NCBI RefSeq assembly: GCF_032362555.1
Contig: NC_083532.1
Coordinates: forward strand, 1,501,001-1,565,000
Origin: Amyelois transitella
Taxonomy: Eukaryota > Arthropoda > Insecta > Lepidoptera > Pyralidae
DNA: 64,000 nucleotides
Direction of reading: 5' to 3'
A program made the position numbers and the translations under genes. This document shows, one piece after another, positions 21,453 through 32,969 of the stretch (position 1 is its first letter; the number at the start of each line of letters is the position of its first letter). The notes under the pieces are model-generated. The model had not been told where the DNA came from, did not search any database, and saw nothing but the letters and a program-made list of their open reading frames with translations.

Positions 21453-22897
21453 GTCAACAAATAATTTGCAACAAATCAATAAAAAATACATTTGATAAAT
21501 GAGTTTCTTCGTATTATTTATACATAGATTGCAATCGTTCACCTTAGTATTTATGGTTGCTGGAAATGTTGTGGAAAGTAAACTTTAAACATTGAAAAAC
21601 CAAAATACTTTATTCATAAAAAGTTCGTAATTTATTTTACGAATTTATTTTACGAGTCCAGAGGTAAAATAAATAAAAAAATATTCATTCTTAAAAAGAC
21701 TTTATTCATAAAACACCCACACAAAAAAAAGGAAAACAAGAATATGTTCAAGTTTAAAGGTAGACCGGTAGGATGGTGTTCCCGAAAGATCATCAGCTGA
21801 TCTTCCTGGGGTGCCCGGGTTGGCATCACGGACATTCGCACAAAGGTAACAGGAATAGAAAAGGGTATGTTAAGATGGTTTGGTCATGTCATGGAGAGGA
21901 TGAATGAAAGCAGGTTGACTAAGCAGATATACAAGGAGAGTGTGGAGGGAAAGGTCGGAGCGGGAAGAGTTAAGACGAACGTATCTTGTTGATCAAATTA
22001 AGGACGTCCTAGCAAAGGGACAGGTCAAGAGTACCCTAAGCCGTCCAGCTTGCACGAACAGATTTATGAATGTAGAAGAAGCGAAGGAAGTATGCAGAGA
22101 TCATGGCAAGTGGACAAAGGTTTCTACTTACCACGACGGGAAAAAGGCGTGATTTTATGTATATACTAAATAAAAAGCCATATTTCTTTTATTTCGTGTA
22201 TTCGGGTCGCGTCTTGCTAGCGTTCTGCTGACCTGTAGCGCAGCGGACGACCACGCGCCCCTTCCCCCCGCACATCACACCTTTCCCTGCATCGTCCTCG
22301 TAACCATAGATATTTTCAACTCTGGCGTAGACAATCGTTATGATGATATTGTAAAAATGTTTGCAGTAGAGTAGTAACAGAACAATGTAGACGCTAGGAA
22401 TGCTTTTTTCAAACTGAGTGAGATGAGTAAAAGTCATGTAAGATTTTTATCTACAACGCCAGAGCCAATTATCTAAATTGTGAAAGAAGTTTCTAGATAA
22501 GAAGTAAACTAACATGAATATAATTTACAATAATGTTATGATAACAATCATAAAACTCAAATTAAAACTAAAACTTATAAAAAGAAAAGAAAAAAAAGAT
22601 GATTACAAACTAAAGTCACGTTTAAACCCATTTTGGAAAGACAAAAATACTGAAAGTCCACATTCAGCTGTTTGGCTTAATGATAGAAATGAAATTCAAA
22701 AAGTGATAAGTTGCTAGCCCATCGCCCAAAAACGAATCCCAAGTTTATAAGGGTTAGTCGCCTTTTACGACATCCATGGGAAAGAAAAAACAAAAGTAAA
22801 AATCAGGCAAAATTAATATCAGGTAAATGACAGTAAACTATAATTGAATCTTTGAATGTATTTATTGGTTCATTTTAATTTCTTGGTGAAAGGAACT
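21453..22897. other. intergenic between two convergent B genes
   Basis: No host gene seen. 21590-21840 has two near-repeats of ACTTTATTCATAAAA and a GC-richer block that I cannot assign. A LINE fragment follows (listed). 22180-22330 is a GC-rich unassigned block. A capless, diverged minus-strand SINE-like fragment covers about 22646-22790. Confidence 0.5.
21840..22162 (+). mobile_element. LINE 3' fragment (end of reverse transcriptase ORF)
   Basis: Read in more than one frame, it encodes remnants of the C-terminal end of a LINE ORF2 (RWFGHV.ERMNESRLTKQIY; YLVDQIKDVLAKGQVKST; EAKEVCRDHGKW). It ends in the 3' sequence GGCGTGATTTTATGTATA. A frameshift and substitutions show it is dead. The same 3' end occurs at 25626-25850, 30338-30486, 56931-57075 and 60336-60790. 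Confidence 0.75.
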
Positions 22898-23566
22898 TCA
22901 CAAGTAAAGTCCACCAAGTCCGCCATATCCACCGATTCCGGCACGACCACCGAATCCACCGATTCCACCAAGACCAAGACCAAGTCCAGCAGCTGGCAGG
23001 AGGGAGGCAGAGCCAGTCTCGCTGATGATGCCGATGTTGCCGTTACCGCAGCCGCAAGAGGCAGCTCCTGAACCACCAGACGCTAGGGCTCCTTCGAAGG
23101 CCACAGCGCTCAAGAACGGCAGCTGACCGCTGATCAGCAGAGCGCCTTCGATCGCGTTGTCTGACACCACGTTGAGGCCGGCTGGGACGACGGGGCCCAT
23201 GCTGGAGATCGGCAAGACTCCTCCGGCAGACAGGAGGCTGAGGTCGAGGAAAGCTGGGCTCGCCACACCGATGTTGCCGAAACCAAGACCAGCACCCAAG
23301 CCGAGACCGGTATTCAAGCCCAATCCGGTGTTCAAGCCCAATCCACTGGCCAAGCCAAGTCCGCTGCCGACACCAAGACCAATGCCGTTGTTTATGCCGA
23401 CCGCGCTGCCCAGGCCGAGACCGCCAGCATAGCCGAGACTGTTGGATGATCCACTGTTGACCACAACATTGTTATCTACCACTGAGTTTCCACTGATGTA
23501 TTGGGCAAAAGCCGCCTGGATCAGGAGGGCTACAGCCAAGAATGCGAAGGTAGCTTTGGATGCCAT
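22898..23566 (-). CDS. chorion class B protein, intronless (pair 2)
   Basis: A single exon of 223 codons encodes 222 residues from MASKATFAFLAVALLIQAAF. The signal peptide runs straight through the point (after LLIQ) where other chorion genes are split. The mature protein begins near QYISGNSVVDNNVV and has the GLGLASGLGLNTGLG arm and the class B domain with CGCGNGNIGIISE. It ends GIGGYGGLGGLYL. The start codon is fixed by the TATA box (23612-23619) about 50 bp upstream and by identity of the first 17 residues to four other B genes. It shares its promoter with the class A gene at 23875. Confidence 0.95.
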   Translation of the reverse strand: MASKATFAFLAVALLIQAAFAQYISGNSVVDNNVVVNSGSSNSLGYAGGLGLGSAVGINNGIGLGVGSGLGLASGLGLNTGLGLNTGLGLGAGLGFGNIGVASPAFLDLSLLSAGGVLPISSMGPVVPAGLNVVSDNAIEGALLISGQLPFLSAVAFEGALASGGSGAASCGCGNGNIGIISETGSASLLPAAGLGLGLGGIGGFGGRAGIGGYGGLGGLYL

Positions 23567-23874
23567 GTCGACTGATTTTCTAAGAATGCTTACTCAACAA
23601 AATGCATGAAGTATTTATACGGCTATATTTTATCAGTTTTGTCATAAAGACCTATATTGCGTGTGCTTATGTCTGATAGCTAAACGTATTATAGTTCACG
23701 TTTACTTGCATATATTATCACTTCGCAAAGGTGTTGAATTTCTATTGTTATTATGATAAAAGCTATGCACAATAAACTATGTAATGAAAATATTTCATGA
23801 TAACTAAAAATAGTATATAAGAAATGCTGATAGTTCTAATGCCATCAGTGAGAGAACATCTTTCGAAGTAAAAC
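23567..23874. promoter_or_regulatory. divergent B/A promoter, pair 2
   Basis: 308 bp. TATAAATA toward the B gene at 23612-23619 and TATATAAG toward the A gene at 23814-23821. The conserved element (TTTTGTCATAAAGACCTA...TTGCGTG) covers 23637-23663. A TCACGT hexamer, reported as essential in silkmoth and fly chorion promoters, is at 23696-23701. Several GATA cores (TTATCAG, CTGATAG, TTATCAC) are present. Confidence 0.8.
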
Positions 23875-24635
23875 ATGTCCACTTTTGCTTTCTTGTTGTT
23901 GTGCATCCAGGCTTGCCTCATTCAGGTAATTTTTTTCCTTTATATTTCAACCAAAAACTTTTATCGAATTCAACCAACAAAACTGTTTTCTTGATGCCGA
24001 TTCTTAACTTTCTAACTCATGTTATAACTCGTCTTCAGTTTAACTGTTGGTGTTAGATATATTACCTATCTCCAATTTTTATTTTATTTCAGCAAGCCTA
24101 CAGCCAGATTCTTGGCCTCAACAGCTATGGACCATCCTACGGCGCTGTGGGTTACGGCGGATCTGAAGTGACTGCCATCGAGGTAGACACATTTGGTGCC
24201 GGCGGATACGGATATAACGGCGGATTGGCTGGAATTGGCGGCTTGGGAGTTGGCAACTTGGGTCTGGCTGGCATCAACAACTTAGGACTGGCTGGTGGCT
24301 TAGGAGTAGCTGGCGTTAACAACCTAGGACTTGGCATCAACTCTGGACTTGGACTTGGCCTGAACTCCGGTCTCGGTTTGGGAGTTGGCAATGTCGGAAT
24401 TGGCGGACTTGGCGTTGGCTCGGTCGGCCTTGCCGGCGTCGGCGCTGGCTACGGCGGTGTGGGTAACGGCGCTCTCGCCGTCGCTGGAGAGCTGCCAGTC
24501 TCTGGCACCACCATCGTCAATGGCGCCGTGCCAGTGCTTGGCGCTGTGACCTTCGGGGGCAGCGTGCCAGCTGCTGGCGCCGTCTCCATCTCTGGCAACT
24601 GCGGATGCGGAGGTGTCCCATATGGAACCTTCTAA
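23875..24635 (+). CDS. chorion class A protein (pair 2)
   Basis: Exon 1 is 23875-23925 ([17 protein letters not shown]) and exon 2 is 24093-24635, with an intron of only 167 bp. The 197-residue product has [31 protein letters not shown], a [20 protein letters not shown] arm, and the class A domain ([34 protein letters not shown]). It ends [12 protein letters not shown]. From the arm onward the DNA is almost identical to the other paired A genes. Confidence 0.95.
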
Positions 24636-25120
24636 ATAAACCCTAGTTGATTAAGTTCGAAATGATTAAATGAATTACAAATCACGAATATCTTTACAGA
24701 AAATGTGTTTTATAAATATTCACCCCATTTTCTTCATGACCAAAAAACTGGCTGTGTATGATGATAATAACAGATGAAAATGAGAAAAATTTGTATCGTT
24801 TGAGTAATAATGACTAAGCTTTGAGACTTCAAATCAAGGTCATGTCGTTCCGATAACAGGTAGATTCTTCCCATGCGCTTCGCTTCGCTCGTATAAGCGG
24901 TACACTCCCCAGTCCCAGATAAAAAAGGAATGTTTTCAATTGAACTGGAATCAACTTTAAGTATGTTATGGGGTAGGTGACAAGCGCTACCTTGATGAAA
25001 CGATCTTCTCCCAGGCTTGCATCAGAGAGGCATTCTGGTTCCGGCAAAAAAACAATGGTTCATCCATGCACCCATTCAATGGCACGTCATCAAATCTCAT
25101 AACACGTGGAATGGCTATGA

Positions 25121-25363
25121 TACATACATACATATGGTCACGTCTATATCCCTTGCGGGGTAGACAGAGCCAACAGTTTTGAAAAGACTAAATGGCCACG
25201 TTTACCTATTTGTCTTAATGATAGAATTGAGATTCATAAAGACAGGTTGCTAGCCCATCGCATAAAAAAAAGCCTATCCTTTAGTCGCCTTTTACGACAT
25301 CCATGGGAAATAGATGGAGTGGTTCTATTCTTTTTTCCATTGGTGAACGGGAACCACAAGGCA
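25121..25363 (-). repeat. SINE-like repeat, hairpin-capped family, near full length
   Basis: CATA tail at the left and a damaged cap (GGGAACCACAAGGCA) at the right. Small internal deletions. Confidence 0.8.
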
Positions 25364-25625
25364 TAGCTTTATTATATCTGTGTTAACACCGTAGATACAA
25401 TTTACATACATGACAGACCGTAAAAGTGGACAATGGTAAATACTTGAAAAATTGTTCATTTTTGTTTCTAAAATCGTATCATCGGTAAATTGGAATAAAC
25501 AGAAAATGTACGTGCAACTAAGCTAGGGTTTTTAAATTTTTATTTATCCGCCATTTTGTAAAGGTTAAGTGGTAAAGAACGTTTTTAACATTAAATTCAC
25601 CTGCTGCTGTAATGATAGTTGTAGG

Positions 25626-25850
25626 TACATACATACATACCATCACGCCTGTTTCCCATTGGGGTAGGCAGCGACTATGGAATACCACTTGCTACGATCC
25701 TCACAGACCTCTCCCGCTTCCTCTACACTCATTACTCTTTTCATGCATATTCGACGATTACGGGTACTCCTAACATCTCCCTTTTTCAAGACATTCGAAA
25801 TTTGTTCCTTGAAAGTTCGACGAGGCTGGCCCTGTCCCACTTTTACAGTT
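25626..25850 (-). mobile_element. LINE 3' fragment
   Basis: The minus-strand ORF (GQPRRTFKEQISNVLKKGDV, CMKRVMSVEEAGEVCEDRSKW) matches the C-terminal end of the LINE ORF2 better preserved at 60370-60813, followed by GGCGTGATGG and a TATG tail. It is a diverged subfamily. Confidence 0.7.
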
Positions 25851-26432
25851 AGCTCTGCCTTATAAATTCCTTAATAGTTGATAGTCGTAAGTCATGAAAA
25901 AATAAATGAACAATAATTCCTGGATGCTCAACAGAAACGGAAACGAAAATGATTAAAGTCCTGGTAAAGATACCAGGACTTTAATCATTCCAAAATTAGC
26001 ATTTCTTGATAATCATCAGGTCTCACACTACGAGTACCTACTGATTAGAATTCTCAATTTCATTTCATGTTTCTGGGTGCCAAGTACTTCCTGACACTTC
26101 AAAATAGAACCACTCTATATCTTTCATCTTGGATGGCGTAAAACGCGACTAAGGGTTAGGATTATAAATTGGGATTCTTCTTGGGCTAGCTGGGCTGTGA
26201 ACCTATTACAATTTTAATCTCAATTCTATCATAAAGTCATGCTGAATGTGGCCTTTCAGTCTTTTCAGGACTGTTGGCTCTATCTACCTCGCAAGGAATA
26301 TAGACGTGTCTGATATGTATGTAAACATGTATTTTTTCATGTGGTTGAATGATGACTAAGAAATAATAAAAATACGTTTGATTCTTTAGGATAAGTTTAA
26401 TTTGTTCGTTTTCATATTTTATGAGCGGAAAT

Positions 26433-27101
26433 TTACAGGTAAAGTCCTGCACGGCCACCCAGTCCTCCGAGTCCTCCGATTCCACCGATAGCTCCAATAC
26501 CATTGATACCACCGATACCCAGACCTAGACCACCGGCAGCTGGCAGGAGGGAGGCAGATCCAGTCTCGCTGATGATGCCAATGTTGCCGTTACCGCAGCC
26601 GCAAGAGGCAGCTCCTGAACCACCAGACGCTAGGGCTCCTTCGAAGGCCACAGCGCTCAAGAACGGCAGCTGACCGCTGATCAGCAGAGCGCCTTCGATC
26701 GCGTTGTCTGACACCACGTTGAGGCCGGCTGGGACGACGGGGCCCATGCTGGAGATCGGCAAGACTCCTCCGGCAGACAGGAGGCTGAGGTCGAGGAAAG
26801 CTGGGCTCGCCACACCGATGTTGCCAAGACCCAGTCCGAGACCGGTGTTCAAGCCCAATCCGGTGTTCAAGCCCAATCCACTGGCCAAGCCAAGTCCGCT
26901 GCCGACACCAAGACCAATGCCGTTGTTTATGCCGACCGCGCTGCCCAGGCCGAGACCGCCAGCATAGCCGAGACTGTTGGATGATCCACTGTTGACCACA
27001 ACATTGTTATCTACCACTGAGTTTCCACTGATGTATTGGGCAAAAGCCGCCTGGATCAGGAGGGCTACGGCCAAGAATGCAAAGGTAGCTTTGGATGCCA
27101 T
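26433..27101 (-). CDS. chorion class B protein, intronless (pair 3)
   Basis: Single exon, 222 residues, with the same 17-residue start MASKATFAFLAVALLIQ as the pair 2 gene and no intron. It lacks the GAGLGFG segment of the pair 1 and 2 genes and has GLGLGLGNIGVASPAF instead. It ends in an INGIGAIGGIGGLGGLGG tail plus RAGLYL. The tail matches the B genes of pairs 4 and 5 and differs from pair 2. TATA box (minus strand) at 27147-27154. Confidence 0.95.
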   Translation of the reverse strand: MASKATFAFLAVALLIQAAFAQYISGNSVVDNNVVVNSGSSNSLGYAGGLGLGSAVGINNGIGLGVGSGLGLASGLGLNTGLGLNTGLGLGLGNIGVASPAFLDLSLLSAGGVLPISSMGPVVPAGLNVVSDNAIEGALLISGQLPFLSAVAFEGALASGGSGAASCGCGNGNIGIISETGSASLLPAAGGLGLGIGGINGIGAIGGIGGLGGLGGRAGLYL

Positions 27102-27385
27102 GTTGACTGGTTCACAAATAATGCTTCCTCAACAAAATTTACGAACTATTTATACCGATATCTTTATCAGTTTTGTCATAAAGACCTACATTGCGTGCGC
27201 TTGCACTTGATAGCAAAATGCATCGTTATGTAGACACGTTTCGTAAATTGCTATTATTTGATAATGATAAAAAGAAACTTTGCAATAGATATAACACTTA
27301 TGAAAATATTTTTTGATTAAACGCTGTATAAAAGGGTAATGTTTATTGAATTGACATTAGTTTTGGAACAAATTTCACAGTAAAC
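27102..27385. promoter_or_regulatory. divergent B/A promoter, pair 3
   Basis: 284 bp. TATAAATA toward B at 27147-27154, TATAAAAG toward A at 27327-27334. The conserved GTCATAAAGACCTA element spans 27171-27197. GATA cores lie on both sides. Only ACACGT, not TCACGT, is present (near 27231). Confidence 0.8.
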
Positions 27386-28113
27386 ATGTCCACTTTTGCT
27401 TTCTTGTTGCTCTGCATCCAGGCATGCCTCATCCAGGTAAAATCTTTATAATTACTCTAAAGTCCTTTTCTTGTCAAGTCTTATGTCTCTCAAGGATTTT
27501 ATCAAAATCAAAACCAAATTCATCCAACTAAATCTCCATCGCCTTCCGCTCCATGATTTCTATAACTCAAAAAATATTTTACTTTCAGCAAGCCTACAGC
27601 CAAATTTATGGCCTCAACAGCTATGGACCATCCTACGGCGCTGTGGGTTACGGCGGATCTGAAGTGACTGCCGTCGAGGTAGACACATTTGGTGCCGGCG
27701 GATACGGATACAACGGCGGCTTGGCTGGAATTGGCGGCTTGGGAGTTGGCAACTTGGGTCTGGCTGGCATCAACAACTTAGGACTGGCTGGTGGCTTAGG
27801 AGTAGCTGGCGTTAACAACCTAGGACTTGGTCTTGGCTTGAACTCTGGTCTTGGTTTGGGAGTTGGCAATGTCGGAATTGGCGGACTTGGCGTTGGCTCG
27901 GTCGGTCTTGCCGGCGTCGGCGCTGGCTACGGCGGTGTGGGTAACGGCGCTCTCGCCGTCGCTGGAGAACTGCCAGTCTCTGGCACCACCGTCGTCACTG
28001 GCGCCGTGCCAGTGCTTGGCGCTGTGACCTTCGGTGGCAGCGTGCCAGCTGCTGGCGCCGTCTCCATCTCTGGCAACTGCGGTTGCGGTGGTGTTCCCTA
28101 TGGAAGTTTCTAA
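27386..28113 (+). CDS. chorion class A protein (pair 3)
   Basis: Exon 1 is 27386-27436 ([17 protein letters not shown]) and exon 2 is 27589-28113, with a 152-bp intron, the shortest here. The 191-residue product has [20 protein letters not shown] and one fewer INSGLGLG repeat than the pair 2 gene. The domain reads [17 protein letters not shown] and the end is [12 protein letters not shown]. Pair 2 and pair 3 have the same orientation and similar A genes, so they look like a tandem duplication of one pair. Confidence 0.95.
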
Positions 28114-28454
28114 ACGTGTAAAACAATTAGGCATCACGAAATTCTTTAATAAATAACAGTATAATTGCCATTTAAAACTTAATATTATTAATGATCCTTT
28201 CCCGATTTCACCCTCATCCTAATTTCGTTATAACTTTTCTTGTTTTCTTTGGTACTTTGCAAGGGAACCGAATATTTTATTGGATCATTTTACACATATT
28301 TTGTCACGATGTTTTTCCTCACAGTAATAGTATTACTCCATTACACTCCATTTGCACTCAAACCAGTGTACATAAGTCAGAAAAGAGTCATTTGTACATG
28401 GATGAGGTAGGATTTGAACCTGTGTACATTTTCTTATTTTTCTTGAATTTTGCG

Positions 28455-28655
28455 ATAGTCAAAGCCAACAGTCTTGAAAAGACTGATAAGCTATTTAAGC
28501 TATTTAGCTTTAAGATAGAATTGAGATTCAAGTAGTGACAGGTTGCTAGCCCATCGCCTACGAGAAGAATTCTTCACCGTCACCTTTTACGACATCCATG
28601 GGAAAGAGAAAGAGTGATTCTATTATTTTTCTATTGGTGCTGGGAACCACACGGC
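28455..28655 (-). repeat. SINE-like repeat, hairpin-capped family, tail missing
   Basis: Starts inside AGCCAACAGTCTTGAAAAG and keeps the cap (GGGAACCACACGGCAC). Confidence 0.75.
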
Positions 28656-29033
28656 ACTTGATAGTTTTGTTCAAAATAATTTTAGTCATCATATGAGATT
28701 AGTATGATTAGTTAACGAAAGTTATTATGAAAACAATTTGAGTAGATCATGATGATTGCACTACGAGAAAGTGCGACATACCTACGTCACATGCTATCAG
28801 CCAATCACAGCAAAGCACGCTATGTCGTCAGCCAATAGCAGTGAAGTCTCTAAATTGTACAAGCAAAGTTACTATGGATTGGAATTTAGTTAAAAACGAC
28901 AGAAAATTCCCAGTTGTCACCTCAGGATGCTTAAGGAAATTACTGGGAATAATCGACAAAGCCTAGCCTGCCAGAAGATCTGCCCTTTAATGACGGTCGG
29001 ACCAAAATCATCACTTCTACTGTAATTTTTTTA

Positions 29034-29270
29034 TACATACATACATATGGTCACGTCTATATCTCTTGCGGAGTAGACAGAGCCAAAAGTTTTGAAAAGT
29101 CTGAATGGCCACGTTCAGCTATTTGGCTTAATGATAGAATTGAGATTCAAATAGTGACAGGTTGCTAATCCATCGCCTAAAAAAGAATCCCAAGTTTGTA
29201 AGCCTATTCCTTAGACGCCTTTTACGACATCCATGGGAAAGAGATGGAGTGGTCCTGTTTTTTTATAATA
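29034..29270 (-). repeat. SINE-like repeat, hairpin-capped family, cap missing
   Basis: CATA tail at 29034. The cap side is lost after GGTCCTGTTTTTTTA. Confidence 0.75.
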
Positions 29271-30337
29271 TTGCAAAATTAAGTAGCTATTTAATTTTTA
29301 TTTATCCTATATAATTAATCCATATTTCTGATAATTTGATGCAAAGAGTAGCTTTTTACCACAATCAGCTACACGCATGTAGATTTTATTAAAAACTAGC
29401 TGTTGCCCGTGACTTAAGTACTTCGCGTAAATTTCGAATTTTTCCGCGTATACTTATTTGCAGGCAAACTCATGCCTTGAGTTCATTCAAATGACGTTAC
29501 CTTTTTTTTAGTGTACCGATTTTGATGAAACTAACTTTAAATGTTTTTCTGAGTTAAAAGAGGCAATTGGTGAAAGTTTTAAGTAAATCGGTTCAGTACC
29601 TTCGGAGATAAGTGTGATCATACATACAGACCGACAGACAAAAAAATAAAAAAAATATTTGCATTCTATTATTCATTCTAAATGTCATCCTCTATCCATT
29701 TCAGTCAAAAATACTAAACGTACAGAAAAAATATTTTTACTATTTTAATTCATGTATAGATTTCTTCCTTTAGGTGATCTTTCTTTTCCCACGTTATTAC
29801 GCAACCTTTACAGGGGGCCCTAACCAGTTGCCTGAATGTGCAATTTTCTTCACGATATTTTCCCTCACCGTAAGAGCGTCGGTTGGTATTAAAACTAATG
29901 CTCACAACTTTCAAAAATAGTCATTGATACATAGCCGAGGTGGGACTTGAATCTGTGCACCTTACTGGTTACACCTATGACGCTTCTGACCGAAATGTGT
30001 TTTTTTTTTAAAGTTAATGTTTTTTGTGGGCAAAAATATATATGATAAGTTTTCTAAATTTAAGTGTCGGAATATTAGCGGTGATGGGTACCTGCTATTT
30101 GATACAGATAGACCGATATGACTGTGTTGTCTTTAACTAATTAATCTTCACTATAACATTGAAGCGGTATTCCAGTCATCATCTGCCTCTTGACCTAAGA
30201 CCCGATTGGTCTAACGTATGATCCGGTTCTAACAATGTACCTAAAATGGTAAGTCAGTTTTTAGGGAGAACCTGACCCAGCATCATGGTTGTGTTATGCA
30301 GTTGCAGATTCCCTAGAGATGTTTCCCCCCAATAGTC

Positions 30338-30486
30338 AAGAGTACCCGAAACCGCCGAGCTTGCATGAAGAGAGTTATGAATGGGGATGAAGCGAAGGAA
30401 GTGTGCAGAGATCGTGGCAAGTGGAAAAATGTAGTCTCTACCTACCCCTCCGGGAAAGAGGCGTGATTTTATGTATGTATGTATGT
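30338..30486 (+). mobile_element. LINE 3' fragment with intact tail
   Basis: Encodes the ORF2 end (ACMKRVMNGDEAKEVCRDRG, KEA stop) followed by GGCGTGATTTTATGTATG repeats. This tail is nearly the same as the tail of the SINE-like family. Confidence 0.75.
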
Positions 30487-30704
30487 TTCCTCCCCATAGT
30501 AAGAGCATCGGTTATCAATCAAACTAATATACATAGAAAGTGTCATCGTATGAACATACGTCACGAACATTGTACATCGGAAACGTGATTTGAGTTGGGA
30601 AATTAACGTAATGGCGCAAAAAAGAAATAACATAATAACTGCTCAATTTTTTTTAATAAAGTTTAATTTTTGTATTCATTCAAAGTTTCGAATTTGACTG
30701 AGAC

Positions 30705-31736
30705 TTAGAAGGTTCCGTAGGGTACACCGCCGCATCCACAGTTGCCAGAGATGGAGACGGCGCCAGCAGCTGGCAGGCTACCGCTGAAGGTCACAGCGCC
30801 AAGCACTGGCACGGCGCCATTGACGATGGTGGTGCCAGAGACTGGCAGCTCTCCAGCGACGGCGAGAGCGCCGTTACCCACACCGCCGTAGCCAGCGCCG
30901 ACGCCGGCAAGACCGACCGAGCCAACGCCAAGTCCGCCAATTCCAACATTGCCAATACCCAAACCGAGACCGGAGTTTAATCCGAGACCAAGTCCAGAGT
31001 TGATGCCCACTCCAGCCAATCCCAAGCCACCAGCTCCAGCCAGTCCTATGTTATTGATGCCAGCCAATCCTAAATTGTTAATGCCAGCCAATCCCAAGTT
31101 GCCAACTCCCAAGCCTCCAATTCCCAAGCCACCGTTGTAGCCAACCGCGCCGCCGCCGAATGTGTCGACCTCAATGGCAGTAACATCTACTTCGCCGTAA
31201 CCCGCAGCGCCGTATGAAGGTCGGAGGCCATATATTTGGCTGTAGGCTTGCTGAAAATAAAATGTTTTTATTAATATCTTTGTGGTACATAGTAATTTAT
31301 TTAAAAGTAGACTTTAATATTAGTAGATTTTTATACTAAATAAAAAATGATCTTTTTGCTCATGGCAATGGTTTAGGTTGCAATCTCACCCCTCTGGAGA
31401 AGAGAATAGGGTGCGCCTTTTGACTCTATTCCAGGATTGGCTTAAATAAGATGTTTTTTTTTCAAGAAGCAACCGGTCCGGTCTCAGCAACTTTTGCAAG
31501 GAAACTAACCCATATTGGGCATATAGTAAGAAGTCATCTAGTTAGCAGAGTTGCTGGTAAAATCAATGATGAATTTATCAGCTAGTATCATTTATTTCTA
31601 TAAGCCCCAAAACATAATCCACAGGTTAAATTACATGCCGTTTGAGGGTTTCAGCCAGTACTTATATTAATTTAAAAAAAAATACCTGAATGAGGCAAGC
31701 CTGGATGCAAAGAAGTAAGAATGCAAAAGTGGACAT
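30705..31736 (-). CDS. chorion class A protein (pair 4)
   Basis: Minus strand: exon 1 is 31736-31686 ([17 protein letters not shown]) and exon 2 is 31250-30705, with a 435-bp intron. The 198-residue product has [38 protein letters not shown], a [20 protein letters not shown] arm and the class A domain with [15 protein letters not shown]. It ends [12 protein letters not shown]. The EVDVTA variant (no GGSE) is shared only with the pair 5 gene, marking them as recent duplicates. The intron also carries a moth repeat (near 31376-31445) that recurs in the pair 5 intron. Confidence 0.94.
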
Positions 31737-32035
31737 GTTGTATCGGAGGAACTTTCCAAAATGATATTAAGTGTCCAAAACTCGTTTATTTTATACTGGT
31801 TAACAATCATGAAATATTTACAAAAGCGTTGTTGTTAAATTGTTATCGAATTAAACAATAGATTCACCAACTTACCTAGATGATAAAATATACGCGTGAA
31901 ACGTGAATAATGATACCTTTTTGTTATCAATAGACCACGCAATGTAGGTCTCCATGACAAAATTGATTACGTGAAGTGGTATAAATAATGAATACACATC
32001 ATGTTGTAAGCATTAAAGTGAGACAGTTCAGCAAC
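31737..32035. promoter_or_regulatory. divergent A/B promoter, pair 4
   Basis: 299 bp. TATAAAAT toward A at 31788-31795, TATAAATA toward B at 31980-31987. Conserved element (minus orientation) at 31936-31962. TCACGT (as ACGTGA) at 31901-31906 and 31969-31974. GATA cores near 31880 and 31912. Confidence 0.8.
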
Positions 32036-32704
32036 ATGGCATCCAAAGCTACCTTCGCATTCTTGGCCGTAGCCCTCCTGATCCAGGCGGCTTTTGCCCA
32101 ATACATCAGTGGAAACTCAGTGGTAGATAACAATGTTGTGGTCAACAGCGGATCATCCAACAGTCTCGGCTATGCTGGCGGTCTCGGCCAGGGCAGCGCG
32201 GTCGGCATAAACAACGGCATTGGTCTTGGTGTCGGCAGCGGACTTGGCTTGGCCAGTGGATTGGGCTTGAACACCGGATTGGGCTTGAACACCGGTCTCG
32301 GACTGGGTCTTGGCAACATCGGTGTGGCGAGCCCAGCTTTCCTCGACCTCAGCCTCCTGTCTGCCGGAGGAGTCTTGCCGATCTCCAGCATGGGCCCCGT
32401 CGTCCCAGCCGGCCTCAACGTGGTGTCAGACAACGCGATCGAAGGCGCTCTGCTGATCAGCGGTCAGCTGCCGTTCTTGAGCGCTGTGGCCTTCGAAGGA
32501 GCCCTAGCGTCTGGTGGTTCAGGAGCTGCCTCTTGCGGCTGCGGTAACGGCAACATTGGCATCATCAGCGAGACTGGCTCTGCCTCCCTCCTGCCAGCTG
32601 CCGGTGGTCTTGGTCTTGGTATCGGTGGTATCAATGGTATTGGAGCTATCGGTGGAATCGGAGGACTCGGTGGACTGGGTGGCCGTGCAGGACTTTACCT
32701 GTAA
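32036..32704 (+). CDS. chorion class B protein, intronless (pair 4)
   Basis: Single exon, 222 residues, MASKATFAFLAVALLIQ start. An in-frame ATG at 31988 is rejected because the TATA box at 31980-31987 puts it ahead of the likely transcription start. The arm is GLGLASGLGLNTGLGLNTGL and the tail is INGIGAIGGIGGLGGLGG plus RAGLYL. The DNA is almost identical to the pair 3 B gene, which lies on the other strand. Confidence 0.95.
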   Translation: MASKATFAFLAVALLIQAAFAQYISGNSVVDNNVVVNSGSSNSLGYAGGLGQGSAVGINNGIGLGVGSGLGLASGLGLNTGLGLNTGLGLGLGNIGVASPAFLDLSLLSAGGVLPISSMGPVVPAGLNVVSDNAIEGALLISGQLPFLSAVAFEGALASGGSGAASCGCGNGNIGIISETGSASLLPAAGGLGLGIGGINGIGAIGGIGGLGGLGGRAGLYL

Positions 32705-32969
32705 ATTTAAATTTCCGCTCATAAAATATGAAACAAAAATATGAAAACAAACGAATTAAACTTATTGTAAAGAATCAAACTTATTTTTATTATTTCTTAG
32801 TCATACTTCAACCATGTGAATAAAATAATAGAGAATTCTGATCAGTATCATTTTGATCTAGTAACAGAAAGAGATGCATGAATTTGGGATTAATTGATTT
32901 CTGTAATTTATGTCTGGAGTACGTCATTCTGAACGGAGTACGTCGTCTGTTGAGGAGCCCTGGCTCGCT

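Larger units (their letters stand above)
24636..26432. other. intergenic with repeats, no gene seen
   Basis: Holds the SINE-like copy at 25121-25363, the LINE fragment at 25626-25850 and a capless SINE-like fragment at about 26103-26323. At 25950-25985 there is a hairpin-like inverted pair (ATTAAAGTCCTGGTA / TACCAGGACTTTAAT). The rest is AT-rich and unassigned. Confidence 0.55.
28114..30704. other. intergenic with repeats, no gene seen
   Basis: Contains two SINE-like copies (28455-28655, 29034-29270, both minus strand), a Helitron-like or SINE-like element at about 29396-29650 (ACTAGCTGTTGCCCGTGACT), a moth repeat at 29815-29990 (TTCACGATATTTTCCCTCAC) and the LINE fragment at 30338-30486. 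28960-29030 matches another dispersed repeat also seen at 17160-17235. No chorion remnant detected. Confidence 0.55.

Noticed and set aside
31988-32035. upstream in-frame start for the pair 4 B gene (likewise 52335 and 62766 for the pair 7 and 9 genes)
   Set aside because: The TATA boxes place transcription start downstream of these codons, and the shorter starts give a standard signal peptide shared by the paralogs.
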